A stretch of DNA of 64,000 nucleotides from Tupaia tana (GCA_026018925.1 JAKSZU010000012.1:42075218-42139217), one strand, 5' to 3'; shown: positions 37,001-49,570, counted from the stretch's first letter. Translations and numbers: made by a program. Notes: generated by a model from the letters alone, not told the origin.

Positions 37001-40000
37001 CTGAGGGCTGCTATAGAGGGTGCAGTTGGGGTGGGACAAGATTACAGGATCACCTGCTATCAGCCAGACCATGCCCCTGACCCTCCTGCCAGGAGCTAGA
37101 CTCTCCGGACGATGCCATGGGAACCATCAAGCGAGCCCCGTTCCTGGAGCTGTCCCCATCTGAGCCTCCAGCTGAGGACCCTTTATCCAGCCCCCCAGGT
37201 GAGTCCCAGGCTTGAGAGGCCAGGAGGCAGGCCAGGGTGGGGCCCAGGGCTGGGAATGACAGTGGGTCTGTGCCTCTAGGAACCCCACCCCTACCTGCCC
37301 CTGGCCCTGACAGCCCCTCACTGCTGCCGACTGCCTGGGCCACCATGAAGCAGCGAGAGGATCCTGAGGTAAGGGGGTGAAGTGGGGGGGAGGGGAGACA
37401 GGTGGGGGGTGCCACCTCGGCCCTGATTCTTTCCCTTCCTCCTAGAGGTCATGCTGTCACGGGCTCCCCCCAACCCCCAAGGTGCACGTAAGTGTTTGCC
37501 CTGCAGCCCCTCACCCCGTAGCCCACCACCCACCGCCCTGGTGTGCCCTCACCGGCCTCCTGCTCCTCCACAGATGGGTGCCTGCTTCTCCAAGGTCTTT
37601 AATGGCTGCCCGCTGCGGATCCACGCTGCCGTCACCTGGATTCACCCTGTCACTCGGGGTAGGCCAGGGGCCAGGAAGCAGGAGCCTGAGCGTCCCTCAG
37701 CTTGGGCCAGGAGCGTGACTAACCTCTGACCCCGTACCCCAACCTGCAGACCAGTTCCTGGTGGTGGGGGCCGAGGAAGGCATCTATACCCTCAACCTGC
37801 ATGAGCTACATGAGGACACACTGGAGAAGGTGAGGCCGGTAGGCTGGGGAGGTGGAGGCCGTGGGGGCCCAGGGTGCTGACCCCGTCTGTCTGTCTCTTC
37901 ATCCATCTGTCTCTCGGCTCCAGCTGATTTCTCACCGCTGCTCCTGGCTCTACTGCGTGAACAATGTGCTGCTGTCGCTCTCAGGTACACGGTGGGGCTG
38001 CATGGGGCAGGCCGCAGCATCCCCAGCCCCTGTAGCACCTTGCCTACCCACCAGTGCCCTCAGCCCCATTTCTCACCCTCCCTGGCAGGGAAATCCACGC
38101 ACATCTGGGCCCATGACCTCCCAGGCCTGTTCGAGCAGCGGAGACTACAACAACAGGTTCCCCTCTCCATCCCCACCAACCGCCTCACACAGCGCATCAT
38201 CCCCAGGTCAGGGGCCCTGGATGTGCCCGCAGGGGGGCAGGGTGGGGGTGGAATGTGGCCTTTCCTGTTACTGGAACTGTTGTGACCTCACTGCTCTGAG
38301 CCCTGGTTTCCTCCTTCGTCAGTGCAGTTGCTGGCCTCCTCTCCCCCTGCCCCCAGTCTTGCTGGGAAGCAAGAAGATGTGGATGTGAAAGTGCTTTGCA
38401 AATGCCGCAGGATGTAGAGCTTCATCTGACAGTTAGACACTTACCAAGCACTGGTGTGTGCTGGGCGTGGGGATGTAATGAGTCAAGTGAGTTGTTACCT
38501 CCAAGAAACAGGGAAGATGTGGACCTGTTAAGTGTATCTGGTACCAAGTGGGGCATGAGGGAGACCTGGGAGGGGCCGAGAGCTTGTGGAGTTTGAAAGT
38601 GCGAGATTTTCCAGGCCAGGCCGGTGAGTTCAGGAACAGCATTTCAGGCAGAGGGAAGAGCGGATGCGTACAGGGACAGAGCAGCCTGGTGACCCGGGGA
38701 GCTCTTAGGTGTTTGGCCTGAGGAGGAGGCGGCTCAACTGGAAAGGAAGCCACACAGGTGGCAGATTCCCTCCTTTGTGCCAGGCCCAGGATCTGGACTA
38801 TGTCCAGCTGGCAGCAGCAGTGTAACTGGTGTAAGAGGATCCTCCTGCAGTGTTGATTCGGGATTCTCCTCTCTGTTGTCAGTAATTCAACTCACTGGCT
38901 TAAGCACAGAATGGGATTTAGCAGCTCATGCATCCGAACATTTAGGGGTATGGTCAGCCTCAGGCCCAGCTGGATCCAGGCTTAGATGGCACCAGCAGTA
39001 GTCTTTCTGCATCTTAGCTCTCTTTCCCTTGGTGCCTCCGTTTTGTCGCAGTCTCTCTTAAGTCACGGCCACCCATGGTGCCAGACCAGCATTCTACTAG
39101 CTAACAACTCAGTGGAACTAAAACCCTGTTTCCAATCATTCCCACAAATCTCCCTGGCCAGCTCTAATTGGTTTGCTGAGATGTAGGCCTACTTGTGAGC
39201 CGGCCGCTGGGGCCAGGTTATGAGGTGCTCGGTGGCCAGGCCCGGGTCACAGGCCCTCTCCTGGAACCCAGGGCTGAGATTGGGGATGGGGCTCATAAGC
39301 CCCACCTGAAGGAAAATCCCAGTTGTCTTGCAAAAGGAAGACAGGTTGGCCAGGTAAAAACAAGAGGTGTCCACTGTCTGGCTGTGGTAGACAGTGGGCA
39401 GGTGAATGGGAAGAGGGGAGGTCGGCAAGAAGGAATCTGGAAAGGAGGCCATTGTGGGCCTCGAGGCAATCAGAGATGGTGAGAACCAGACAGACTCAAG
39501 TGATATATGTATTTTTAAGTTTATTTTTTTCCATGACCAAGAGAGACAACACCCCCAACAGAGTCTTGATGCCACAATCCACCTCTGTCCTCAGCTAGCC
39601 CTGCTCATGGGCACGCACATACCTAGTGTACTCAGGCAGGTCCCGGACTTGAACCAGGACCTCTACCGTGTGGGATGGCCTCACAGAGCATCCTATTTTA
39701 CAGCCATGCCACCATTTGGCCCTCAATTGCTATTTGAGAAGTAGAACTGACAGCATCTGGGGACCTGTGGAGTAAGGGGAGGGGTCAGGAAGGATCTACA
39801 GGCCCGTGGAGGAGCAGATTGCAGAGGGATGATCTGCTTAGCTTGTCGTGTGTTTTATGGGTACCCGGGGTGTCCACAGGGAGAGTCATTCATTCACTAC
39901 TTCAGTGAGCATCACTCAGCACCTCATGTATGCCAGGCAGCGTCCTGGGGCTAGAGATACATCTGTAGACTAAAGAGTCATCTTCCTGTCACTGTCTTGT

Positions 40001-43000
40001 GGCAGGAGGCAGACAGTGGTCAGTACTAAAAAGTATATTCTGGGGGCCACCAGGTGGCATGGTGGTTAAGGCAATGGGCTCCCACAAATCTGACTACGGT
40101 TCGAGTCCTGGACCTGGGGCTTGAAACTCATGCCAGGCGTGTGTGCATCATGACCAAAATCCTGAGAGGAGAAGGGCTTGTGACATGGCCATCCTCCCGG
40201 GGGGGTGATTTCTTGCTTTCTCTCTCTCTGGTGAGCACATGCGCCCTATAGCAAAAACCTCTCTTAAAAAAGTATATTCTTGGGACCAGCAGTTGGCGTA
40301 ATGGCTATGTCACTGAACTCCCATGTAGTCGGTCGCGGTTTGAGTCCCAGACCCGGTGGCTTAAACTCACGCCGGGCACGTGTGCGTGCGTGCTCAAGAT
40401 CCTGAGAGAAGAATGGAGGAGAAGGGATTGTGGCATGGCCATCCCCCCTGGGGGGTGATTTCTCGCTTTCTGTCTCTCTTTATCTAGTGAGCACACGCAC
40501 CCTATAGCAAAAACCTCTCCAAAAAAAAAAGTAAAGTATATTCTGGTGTGATGGATCAAGGGGGGAGTGCTCTGTGAAGAGCAGGGAGGAGGGTCATGAG
40601 GGTGGTAAAGGGGTGTGGCTTTAAATGTGTGGTCAGGAAAGGCCTGACTGGCTAGTACTGTGGGCAAAGACTAAAGAAGCAAGACCTGTGGTGAGGTGTG
40701 TGGCAGAGGGCATGGCCAGTGGAAGGCCCTGGGGCAGGAGTGGACCTGGCTTACTTGAGGAACAGCAAGGAAACTGGTATGGCCAGAACACATGGAGTAG
40801 AGGATGATGATCGGGGAGGGCCCTATAACCACAGTGAGGCCTTTGACCCAGAGCAGTCTGAGAGTCACTGCAGAGGAGTGACACGACTGAGGTCTTCATG
40901 GGGCCACGCCAGCTGCTGCGTTGAGAGCAGAGTGAATGGGGTGCAGGTGGGGGCAGGGAGACCTGCCAGATGCCGTTGCAGTTATCAGGTGGAAGTGATG
41001 ATGACTTGGCCAGGGCAGCAGTGAAGAGGTGAAACGTGCTCACAGGCTGGTTTTGTTTAGAAGGCTGAGTCGACAGGATTTCCTGACAGTCTGGTGGATG
41101 GAAGAGAAAGAGAAGTCAGGGACGCCGCCCAGGTCTTTGGCCTGGGCAACAGGAAGGATGGAGCTGTCATCCCTTGTGGGTGGAGTGGGTTTTGTGGGAG
41201 CCGGATTTGATTTTATCCCATTAGGATGCTTATCAGTGTGCAGGTGGGCCCTTTGTCAATCCTTGGCTGGAGGGGGATAGAGTTCGAAGGAGAGAGGTGG
41301 GCAGTGGGTGCAGATGTCTGGCCAGGTGAGTGGTGGTAGAAGTCAGTGAATTGGGGGACCAGCAGTTAGTGTAATTGCTATGTCGCTGGACTCTCATGTA
41401 GTCTACTGCGATTTGAGTCCTGGACCTGGTGGCTTAAACTCACGCCAGGTGCGCGTGTGTGCATGCCCAAGATTCCAAGAGGAGAATGGAGGAGAAGGGA
41501 TTGCGGCATGGCCGTCCTCCCAGGGGGGTGATTTCTCGCTTTCTGTCTCTCTGTCTCTGTCTTTCTGGCATGTGCACATGCCCTATAGCAAAAACCCCTC
41601 CAAAAAAGAAAATAATAATAATAAAAAAAGAAGCCAGTGTATTGGCCAGGGGAGGCCTGGGAGAGCCCAGGTCAGTGGCTGTACCAGCTCAGGAGAATAT
41701 GGCCCAAGCCCTTCCTGTGGCCTGCTTATTCCGTGTATATTCTATATGGAGCCCTGTGGCCTTGGGGTTTCCTGATCTCAGTCCCCTACTGAGCCCCTGC
41801 TTTGGCCCAGGACCTGCAGGAAACAAGCCTGTCAGAGCCCTGAATCATAAGCGGCTTCAGGCCTGTGTATGGGAAATCACAGCATCACAGTGTCCGCTGA
41901 ACGTAAAGAACAGAAACCCGGAATTGTTTAGAAGAGAAGTAGCCGCAAGTCCAGCACGGTGACACAGGTGGTGGGTGGTCCTGCATCATGCTGGAGCTAT
42001 AGGGAAGGCCTAGGGTTCAGTACCCAGGTGGACCTGGACACACCTGGGGCACCCATGATCTTGACTGGTTGACAAGCTGGGGTGAGTGTGTTGAGGCTTT
42101 TTAGGGGCCCCTGTCTCCCTCTCTGTCCCATCCAAAGACCAGTTGGGGTGGGGGGAACAAGCTACAGAAGAGGGAAGAGCAGAGACAGAGGGGCAGTGAG
42201 AGAGATTGGGCTTCCTCTGGAGCAGAAGTGCAGACAGGGCCTGGGTCTCTGGGAGGAGGTGGCAGGGCTGCCGATGGGTAGCCCCTGCTCCCCAGAAGAA
42301 AATGGGCTTGGAAGGTGTTCTTGAAACTTAGGGACACCCAGTAACAAAGGTGAGGACCCCATTGCCACTGCTCCCCATGCAACCCAGTGGCCCTGTGGGG
42401 CTGGAACCTCTTCAGAAGCTGCCCAGGGTAGGCTCTTTGCCATTTGAAGTCCTTTAACATCCTTGGGACAAGTGCTCTCTGTAGCCTGGGTCTGCATCAC
42501 TTCCTTTCCTCCACACTCACATTTCTTCATTTATTTCCTCATTTATGCCCTGCTTCGCCTAGAGAAGATTTTCAATGATTCAAACAGGTGGGAAAGTAAT
42601 GATGCTGTATATCGAGAGCTTGTGTTCTCCGAGTACACGATAGGCTGGGCACTGCCCTAGGCTCCTCCCCTCATTAACATACGGAATCTTCACCGAGACC
42701 CTAGGAGGTGGGCACCACTCTCACCCCCACTCCCAGATAAGACACTTGAGGCACAGAGAAGTTACTGACTTGAGGTAATTCTGTGATCCAAATCCCTGGA
42801 CAGGATAGAGCCACTCCAGGCCGTCAAGCCCTGAGAGCAGCTGAGAGCCTCTGCCTTGCACTGTGGCATCTCGCTACACCTCAGTCTCTCACCTGCGACG
42901 TGGGGAGGTGATAGTGCCACCCTCATGGGGCTCTATGAGGCCTCGCCCACAGATCGCACCAACACAGGCCTTGGCTGTCACCCCTACAGGCGCTTTGCCC

Positions 43001-44015
43001 TGTCCACCAAGATTCCCGACACAAAAGGCTGCCTGCAGTGTCGTGTGGGTAAGAATTGGGTCAGGTGGAGCCGGGCTGGGCTAGGGTGGGAGTGCACAGG
43101 CCCAGCCTGGCACCTACTGCCTGTCTCTCGTGCAGTGCGGAACCCCTACACGGGCAGCACCTTCCTGCTGGCCGCCCTGCCAGCCAGCCTGCTCCTGCTG
43201 CAGTGGTATGAGCCTCTGCAGAAGTTCTTGCTACTAAAGGTGAGTGGATCGGGGGAAGCCCAGGGATCCTCCAATGGGGGCCGAAATGCACACCTGAGCC
43301 TCCTTATTCCCTAGAACTTCTCCAGCCCCCTGCCCAGCCCAGCCGGGATGTTAGAGCCACTGGTGCTGGATGGGAAGGAGCTGCCACAGGTGTGCGTGGG
43401 GGCTGAGGGGCCTGAAGGGCCTGGCTGCCGTGTCCTGTTCCATGTCCTGCCCCTGGAGGCTGGCCTGACGCCCGACATCCTCATCCCACCTGGTGAGCAG
43501 GAGGGCTGTGCTGTTGTGTGTATTGGGGTATGTTCATGAGAGCGACTGAGGGGCCCAAGGGCTGCCCAGTGGGGTCTGGAGCTCCCAGCCTTCCTTCAAG
43601 GAACTTCAGCTGGGCTTCCTGAAAGATTCCATGGGCTGGCCCTGTAGCGTAGTGGTTAAGAGAGTTGGCTCCCACATAGCTGACTGGTTCAAATCCTGGC
43701 CCCAGTATCTTGAAAAACAACAGGCATGGTGTGTATGCACCCCGAATCCTGAGAATGGAGAAGGGGGGATTGTGGTATGACCACATTCTATTGAAGGGTG
43801 CCTTCTCCCCTCCCCCTGGGGAATGCACATGTCCTTTAGCAATCAGAATAAAAGAGGGACCAGCAGGTGGTGTGGTGGTTAAGGCACTGACCCTACATGG
43901 CCAACTGCATGGTTCAAGTCCCAACCCTGCTGGGCACGTGCATGCCTGTCCAAAACCCCAAGAGGAGAATAGTGGAGAAGGGATTGCAGTGTGGCTATCC
44001 CCCCAGGGGAGATTT

Positions 44016-44064
<49 letters not shown>

Positions 44065-44090
44065 GTGAGTGCACATGCCCTATAGCAAAA

Positions 44091-44137
<47 letters not shown>

Positions 44138-45695
44138 TTATTAGACCAAAGGGCTTGGTGGTTGGCTGAGAAAAAGCTGATACCATCGCTGCTCTGGGCT
44201 AAGGCAGGGGCTGTGAAGAAGAGCCAAATCAGGCAAGCAGGGTTCAGAGGCCTCCGTGCTTAGTGAGGAAGCAGGATGCAGGGTGTTGCAACAGCTCAGG
44301 AGTGCTAGTGAGTGGTGATGGGTGAAGAAGGGAAGGCACTCATGGACCAAGGCCCTCCCGGTACTGGGCTCTGAGTGCCAGACCCTAAGCCAGGGGTCTC
44401 ACACAGATTTTCATTCTTCCTCCTCACAGTGGCCCTTTAAGGTAGACATCATTCCTGTGCTACGAATGAGGGGACAGACTCAGAGAGGTGACTTATTCTA
44501 GGTCACACAGCAGCTGAGTCACAAAGCCTGGCTCACCTGACTGTGGAGCCCTCCTCTGCTCCTTGAAGGCCTAAGGATGGGTCACTTATCCTCTCTGAGC
44601 CTCAGTCCCTCAGTCATGGAGTGACTCCCTCCTCCCTGTATCCCAAGCCCACAGGGCTGCTGTGAGGCCGAAATATGCTCGAGTGAGGGCTGGGTGTAGT
44701 GTCCTCCATGTCCTGTTGAGGCCAGAGTACAGGGCTGGTGGCTCAACCTGGCCATAAATCCTTTCTCTCCCTGCAGAGGGGATTCCAGGCTCAGCTCAGC
44801 AGGTGATCCAGGTGGATAGGGACACAGTCCTGGTCAGCTTTGAACGTGAGTGGCCCTGTGGTCGGGGCTAGGGGGCCATGGAGGGTGGGGGTCAGAGAAG
44901 CTGTGTGGTCTGCCTTCCCAGAGGGAAGCCACCTTGTCCCCAGCCACCAGCTCTCTTCCTGCACAGGCTGTGTGAGGATTGTCAACCTGCAAGGTGAGCC
45001 CACAGCTACCCTGGCACCCGAGCTGACGTTTGACTTCCCCATCGAGACTGTGGGTGAGTACCCAGAGCGGGGACATGGGGGTATCCCTAGCCTGGGGCAC
45101 ATGAGGTCACCTGGGAGCCAGGGCTGGCAGTGGGGTGAGGCAGATCCTCCAGGCCCTCTCAAGGGTCATCCTGGTCACCTGGATGAAGTGAGGAGCTCTG
45201 TGGCCCAGACCTGTGCTTAGGAGAGCTGGGGAGCCCGCCTCCATGTGACAGGTGTAGGAGCAGAGCTAATGGCAGCCCGGTCCCTCCTAGTGTGTCTGCA
45301 GGACAGTGTGCTGGCCTTCTGGAGCCACGGCATGCAAGGCCGCAGCCTGGACACCAATGAGGTGGGTAGAACCTAGAGATCTGGGTGCCCCCACCTTTCA
45401 GAGACCTTCTGAGGTGGTTTTAATGCCTTTATCTTCCCAGGTGACCCAGGAAATCACAGATGAGTCGAGGATCTTCCGAGTGCTTGGGGCCCACAGGTAG
45501 GTGGGGCACCCCAGTCTCCCCTTCAAACATCCCTGAGGCTGGTGAAGAGATGGACATGCCGAAGGGTCTTCCCACCCTGCTCACCTCCGCTTCTCTCTCC
45601 CCTGCAGAGACATCATCCTGGAGAGCATTCCCACCGACAACCCCGGGGCGCACAGCAACCTCTACATTCTCACGGGCCATCAGAGCAGTTACTGA
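31217..45695 (+). CDS. MAP4K2: MAP4K2 (germinal centre kinase), complete, 32 coding exons
   Basis: STE20-type kinase of the GCK-I group that activates JNK and p38 pathways after TNF/TRAF2 or pathogen signals. Coding exons: 31217-31312, 31435-31492, 31719-31809, 31888-31952, 32245-32300, 32600-32647, 32736-32778, 33151-33223, 33303-33434, 33509-33571, 33922-34003, 34097-34204, 34615-34693, 34791-34849, 36691-36734, 36817-36855, 36938-36971, 37093-37198, 37280-37368, 37446-37487, 37574-37658, 37750-37829, 37924-37984, 38089-38206, 42990-43048, 43136-43239, 43315-43492, 44777-44845, 44967-45053, 45291-45361, 45441-45496, 45608-45695. They total 2463 nt, 820 aa plus TGA, the human length. The start is [20 protein letters not shown]. 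An N-terminal kinase domain (about 16-273), a proline/PEST-rich middle and a C-terminal CNH domain (about 480-800) follow. No frame break. Confidence 0.98.
34370..34560. repeat. MIR fragment in MAP4K2 intron 12
   Basis: TTGCTTGACCTCTCTGTGTC and TTTATCTGTGGAATGAGGGT are MIR-core like. It is diverged. Nothing else is seen in 34205-34614. Confidence 0.55.
34931..36600. repeat. SINE cluster filling MAP4K2 intron 14
   Basis: Copies: 34931-35033 (+, head fragment), 35034-35273 (+), 35727-35870 (-, truncated), 35876-36061 and 36066-36245 (-, short type), 36246-36372 (-, fragment) and 36380-36600 (-, second family). The last contains a duplicated CTCAGTCAGCCCTGTGCACA unit. A CT-rich simple stretch lies at about 35500-35700. 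The intron is otherwise non-coding. Confidence 0.75.
38207..39504. other. MAP4K2 intron 24, 5' part, no exon seen
   Basis: The sequence is mainly unique. 38390-38520 has a weakly MIR-like block (CTTACCAAGCACTGGTGTG, GGGATGTAATGAGTC). No splice-flanked open frame is found. Confidence 0.55.
39505..39722 (-). repeat. Second-family SINE in MAP4K2 intron 24
   Basis: It contains CAACACCCCCAACAGAGTCT, CCTCAGCTAGCCCTGCTCATG, ACTCAGGCAGGTCCCGGAC and GCCATGCCACCATTTGGCCC. This is one of the best preserved copies of the second family. Confidence 0.7.
40042..40532 (+). repeat. Two SINEs inserted in tandem at one target
   Basis: Copies at about 40042-40268 and 40281-40532 are separated and flanked by three copies of AAAGTATATTCT (40030-40041, 40269-40280, 40533-40544). 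The second insertion used the duplicated target of the first. Confidence 0.9.
40560..41340 (+). repeat. Ancient mammal-wide repeat in MAP4K2 intron 24
   Basis: Blocks AGAGGAGTGACACGACTGAG, TGCCGTTGCAGTTATCAGGTG, GTCGACAGGATTTCCTGACAG, CAGGTCTTTGGCCTGGGCAAC and AGGAAGGATGGAGCTGTCAT follow the order of a common ancient repeat found in many mammalian genomes. I did not name the family. A related fragment with TATGCCAGGCAGCGTCCTGG lies at 39895-40028. Confidence 0.6.
41355..41629 (+). repeat. Long-type SINE with target-site duplication
   Basis: The copy is flanked by GAAGTCAGTGAATTGG (41339-41354) and a two-mismatch copy at 41630-41645. The head TTAGTGTAATTGCTATGTCG and tail CCTATAGCAAAAAC are intact. 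The tail has grown AAT repeats. Confidence 0.88.
42610..42830 (+). repeat. MIR SINE before MAP4K2 exon 25
   Basis: GGCTGGGCACTGCCCTAGGC, CATTAACATACGGAATCTTC, CCTAGGAGGTGGGCACCAC and AGATAAGACACTTGAGGCAC follow the MIR order. The preceding 41650-42600 shows no exon or named repeat. Confidence 0.75.
43634..44135 (+). repeat. Two + strand SINEs in MAP4K2 intron 27
   Basis: 43634-43857 is diverged. 43857-44135 is long-type with an expanded (CT)n at about 44019-44061 and an A-run of about 43 at 44093-44135. A MIR follows at about 44370-44560 (CACAGTGGCCCTTTAAGGTAG, GGTCACACAGCAGCTGAGTC). Confidence 0.82.
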
Positions 45696-46120
45696 GTAGC
45701 CAGGCCTGGCCACTGGCAGTCCCCTGCCCCACCCCATGCCTTAGCTGTGGTCCTTTGGGGTCAAGGGGCCCCTCCTAGATCCAAGGAGCCCCTGTCTCTG
45801 TGGGAGTGGAGGGCAGAAATAACCCTGAGAAGTATTTTGGGGTTGGGGAAGGGAGGGGAGCCCACCCATGCCTGTGCAATAACTGGACTAGAGGAAGCTG
45901 CTGTCACCTCTCCCTCCCCTGTGGGCAGCCCAGTCCCTAGTGCCCCGAGGCAGGGGGCCCTGGGCATGATGTGGGTGGGCCCTGGCTGATCCATTCCAAT
46001 TTGTCCCACATTTCCTTCCTACTCTTTCTGCCAAGAGCCTGCCCCTGCACCAGGTCCTGGGGAACATGTTATTTAAAAGAGAGAACTATATTGATATTAA
46101 AGCTGGTTTGTTTTATCCAC
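45696..46120 (+). other. MAP4K2: MAP4K2 3' UTR with ATTAAA signal
   Basis: A short 3' UTR of about 425 nt. The hexamer ATTAAA at 46096-46101 is followed by GCTGGTTTGTTTTATCC, a U/GU-rich element. The coding stop TGA is followed one base later by TAG in a different frame. Confidence 0.82.
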
Positions 46121-47302
46121 TGGTCCCTCTGGGTCAGTGCAGGGCAGCTGAGCTCACTGCCCCATCTCCCTCCTCCCTGTAGCACAACTTTCTGTGGGTG
46201 CCTGATGTGCCATGGAAGGGCCAGGCCACAGTCTTCTGGGAAGCCAGGTAGAGGTGAGGAGGGCCAGTGGCCCCAGCTGCCATCTCAGGGGTGCCGTATC
46301 TTTCCAGCTCCCCTGCTCACAAGTTGCCCTCTTTGGCAGTTTGAGGCTTCCTTGTAGTTTGGTGTGCCAAGGACTTGTGTAGACACGGGGGGAGAGGCAC
46401 CCCTGCCTCAAATATAAAGGATCTCACTCAGTGGCCCACAGAGGGACCAGCTAGGCCTCAGGGAGGCTGCTGCCTATGGAGGTAGCCTGCCATGACCTCC
46501 TGCCTAGGTGTCCATGTCCCACGTCAGGCCAGGAAGGACAGACTATAGCTCGATCATCAGGCTAGCCTTCAGGAAGATCAGCCTGTGTTCACTTAACAAA
46601 TACTCCTGGAAGGCCTCCTTGGTGCCGGCTCTGGGACCAGTACCAAGGGAAAGACCAGTCTCCAGAGCAGGGGTCTCCTGTGCAGGAGCCCGTGTCCTAA
46701 GGGCACTTTTGTTGGCCTAAGGCTGACGCTGTGCTTCATACTGTCCTTTTTCCACATTCCCCTCTCAAGAGGACTTTGAACCCCCAGAGCTAGGGAGCCC
46801 CTTTGTCTCATGCACTGACAACTCATCTTCCCTAGGGCCTTTGGGGCAGGTGAGGCCAAGGAGGCAGAGTGGGAGCTTACCTGAAGGAGGAGTCGGGGTA
46901 CACAGGCAAGGCTGGCCCATAGAGGGCAGGAAGGTCAGAGGAAGAACTTGAGCAAAGGCCCAGCGGTCAGGTCTCAAGGTCAGCCCCACCACTACCCTCT
47001 GACACTTGAAGCAAGTGTGTAAGACATTCCCTGCACTTGGCGGGCCATCAGGCAATAATTGCCCAATGTGCAAAGTGGTGGGTTGTGGGCAGGTGGCAGC
47101 TCACTGGGTAGACTTGGTGGCTCCCACGGATGTCTCATTGTCCCTTGCCCGCCCTCCAGCAGAGCCCTGACTGCCTGTCTTCCTTCAGTGACAGGGTTGC
47201 TTGGCTAGGATGAGCCAGACACGGGGAGGGACTTTATTTCTTGTGAATCAGGTATTCATACCCTACAAGACCCAACAGAGGAGAAATATCTTTCAGGTTC
47301 TG

Positions 47303-47345
<43 letters not shown>

Positions 47346-47890
47346 GTGTATGCACGCGTGCATGTGTCAGAGGTGAGGGATACAAAATAAATTCCCAACT
47401 GCTGGAATCTCAGATATGGAATGCAGGAGGTGGGGCAGGGAGGTGAGCTCACCCAGCAGAGGTCCCTGACCTCAGGCTCCTGGGGACTGGCCCAGCCACA
47501 GAGCTGCAAGTAGCAGGTAGTGCCACCTTGTGGTAGATGACTCTGGCCCTGACATTTGATCTGAAAGGGGTTCAGGAGTGTCAGTATTATGTGCCAAAGA
47601 GGGGGTCCCCAAGTGAAAGTCTGGGCCCTCTGATCAAATGTTTGCTGCCAACAAAGGCAGCCCACAAGCCAAAGAAAGACCAAGAAGCCGGGAAATACGC
47701 ACTGAAAGACTGAAACTTTATATATTGCTTATGTATTTTTTTAAACAAATAACCCTATGCCCGCATTACATACTTTTTCATACAAGAGATACAATGGAAA
47801 GTCTCCCTCCTACTCAGTCACTCAGGCCCCAGTTACTTTTGAACCCTTCTAGGAGTATTTATACATATTTATTGACATACTTTGGTTTAT
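46121..47890. other. Intergenic, mostly unique, with (TG)n
   Basis: No exon or RNA gene is seen. A (TG)n of about 19 units runs from about 47307 to 47344, and 46570-46660 has an old-repeat look (TTCACTTAACAAATACTCC). Open frames here (for example the minus frame 47234-47683) include the TG repeat and are not credible genes. Confidence 0.6.
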
Positions 47891-47902
47891 TTTTCCCTCT
47901 TT

Positions 47903-48440
47903 TAAACTTTTATTTTTAATTTTGCCAGAGAGTGCATATGCTTGCCAGAGATAGGGGAGAGAGCACCTCCCATGAGGCATGGTCAGACCGCAATCCTTTC
48001 CTCCATTTCTTCCAACTTTTGGGATTTTGAACATGTATGTGCAGGTACCCAGAGTTTCTCAAGCTTCAGGGTCCAGGATTTGAACTATGTATTTAGCCAT
48101 GTGGGATCCAGCTGCCTTAATGACCATACCACCAGCCAGCCCCACTAACCTTTTAAAAAAAATTTTAATACACATGGTAACATATTCCATATAATGTAAT
48201 GACCTTGCCCTTTTATTTTTTTAAGTTTTTTGCCATAGGGTGTGTGTGCTTGTTGGAGAGAGACAGAGAAAGTGAGAAATCACTCCCTGGGGGTATGGCC
48301 ATGCCACAATCCCTTCTTCATTCTCCTCTGGGTTTTTTTGGCATACATGCACATGTACCCAGCATGATTTTAAGGCTACCAGGGTCAGGACTGAAACTGT
48401 GGGAGTCCAGCACCTTAACCACTGTTATCTGCTGGCCCCC
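47903..48440 (-). repeat. Two minus-strand SINEs
   Basis: 47903-48145 is a diverged copy (ends CCACCAGCCAGCCCC). 48215-48440 has the GTTTTTTGCCATAGGGTGTG tail complement and ends TTATCTGCTGGCCCCC. Confidence 0.75.
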
Positions 48441-48458
48441 ACCTTACCCTCTTAAGAC

Positions 48459-49332
48459 AGTCATCCCTCAGTGTCCATGGGGGATTAGCTCCAGGGCTCC
48501 CTACGGATGCCAAAATCCTGGATGCTCAAGTCCCTAATATAAAGTGGTATAGTATTTGCTTATAAACTATCTATATATCCTCCAGTACTTTTTTTTTTTT
48601 TTTTAAAGGTTTTGCCATAGGGTGTGTGTGCTTATTGGAGACAGAGACAGTGGGCAGGAACATGAGAAATCACACACATCCCTCCCCAGGGGAATGGCCA
48701 CACTGCAATCCCTTTTCCATTATTCCCCTGGGATTTGGGGCATGCACACCCACGCACCCAGAATGATTGTCAAGTTGTCAGGTCTGGGTCTTGAACCATG
48801 TCCAGCTATGTGGAAGGCCAGCACCTTAACCACCATGCCACCTGCTGGACATCCCCATATACTTTTTTTGCTTTTGTTTTTACCATAAGGTATGTGCACT
48901 TGCTGGAGACAGGGAAAATGAGAAATCACTCCTTAGAGGGGATGACCATGCCACAATCCCTTTTCCGTTAATTCTCTTGAGATCTTGGGCATGCACAAAC
49001 ACACGCATGCCCACAGTGTGATTTTTGAGCTGCTGGGCCTGGGGCTTAAACCAGAGTCAGTCGTGGGAGACTAGCACCTTAGCCATTATGCCATCTGCTG
49101 CACTCCCCTCTCCCCTCCCATACTTTAAAACATCTCTACTTACCATACCTAATAAGATGTAAGCACTGTGTATAGTTGTTATATTGTATTATTTAAGGAA
49201 TAATGACAAGAAAAAGTCTATACATGTTTGGTACAGAAGCAACCAATTTGTTTTTTCAAATATTTCGACCTATGGTTGGTTGAGTTTGTGAATGCAGATT
49301 CCACAGATACTGGCATCACAGAGGGCTGACTA
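48459..49332 (+). mobile_element. MER2-like Tigger element split by two SINEs
   Basis: The left part 48459-48587 (CAGTCATCCCTCAGTGTCCA, GGATGCTCAAGTCCCTAATA) and the right part 49120-49332 (CATACTTTAAAACATCTCTA, GGAATAATGACAAGAAAAAG, GAGGGCTGACTAT) together follow the MER2 consensus as I remember it. Minus-strand SINEs at 48590-48855 and 48862-49110 separate them. 49333-49570 resembles an old L1 3' region (GCAATGTAAGTTGTTTCTAC). Confidence 0.78.
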
Positions 49333-49570
49333 TATCCTGGAGAGCTTTCCATTATCAATGTTCCCCTTTGTTCTTTGACGGCTAGTGCTGTTCCACTGTA
49401 CGGGTTTCCCATAACTAGTGTTAATAAACTGCACTTTAGCTCTCTATTGATAGCAATGTAAGTTGTTTCTACTACTTTGGTAATACAAACAACGCTGTAA
49501 TAAATATTTCTGCCAGTGCTACTCTGTACATAATCAAGCTCTATAGGGCAAGTTTCTAGAGACAGCACTG

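Larger units (their letters stand above)
37574..45695 (+). other. MAP4K2: MAP4K2 citron-homology (CNH) domain, exons 21-32
   Basis: The translation begins [20 protein letters not shown] and continues [20 protein letters not shown], a typical CNH opening. Further blocks include [39 protein letters not shown] and the end [16 protein letters not shown], then a C-terminus closing TGHQSSY. The CNH domain of GCK-family kinases mediates partner binding (TRAF/MEKK and Rab8 in this family). The largest intron (38207-42989) sits inside this domain. Confidence 0.93.
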
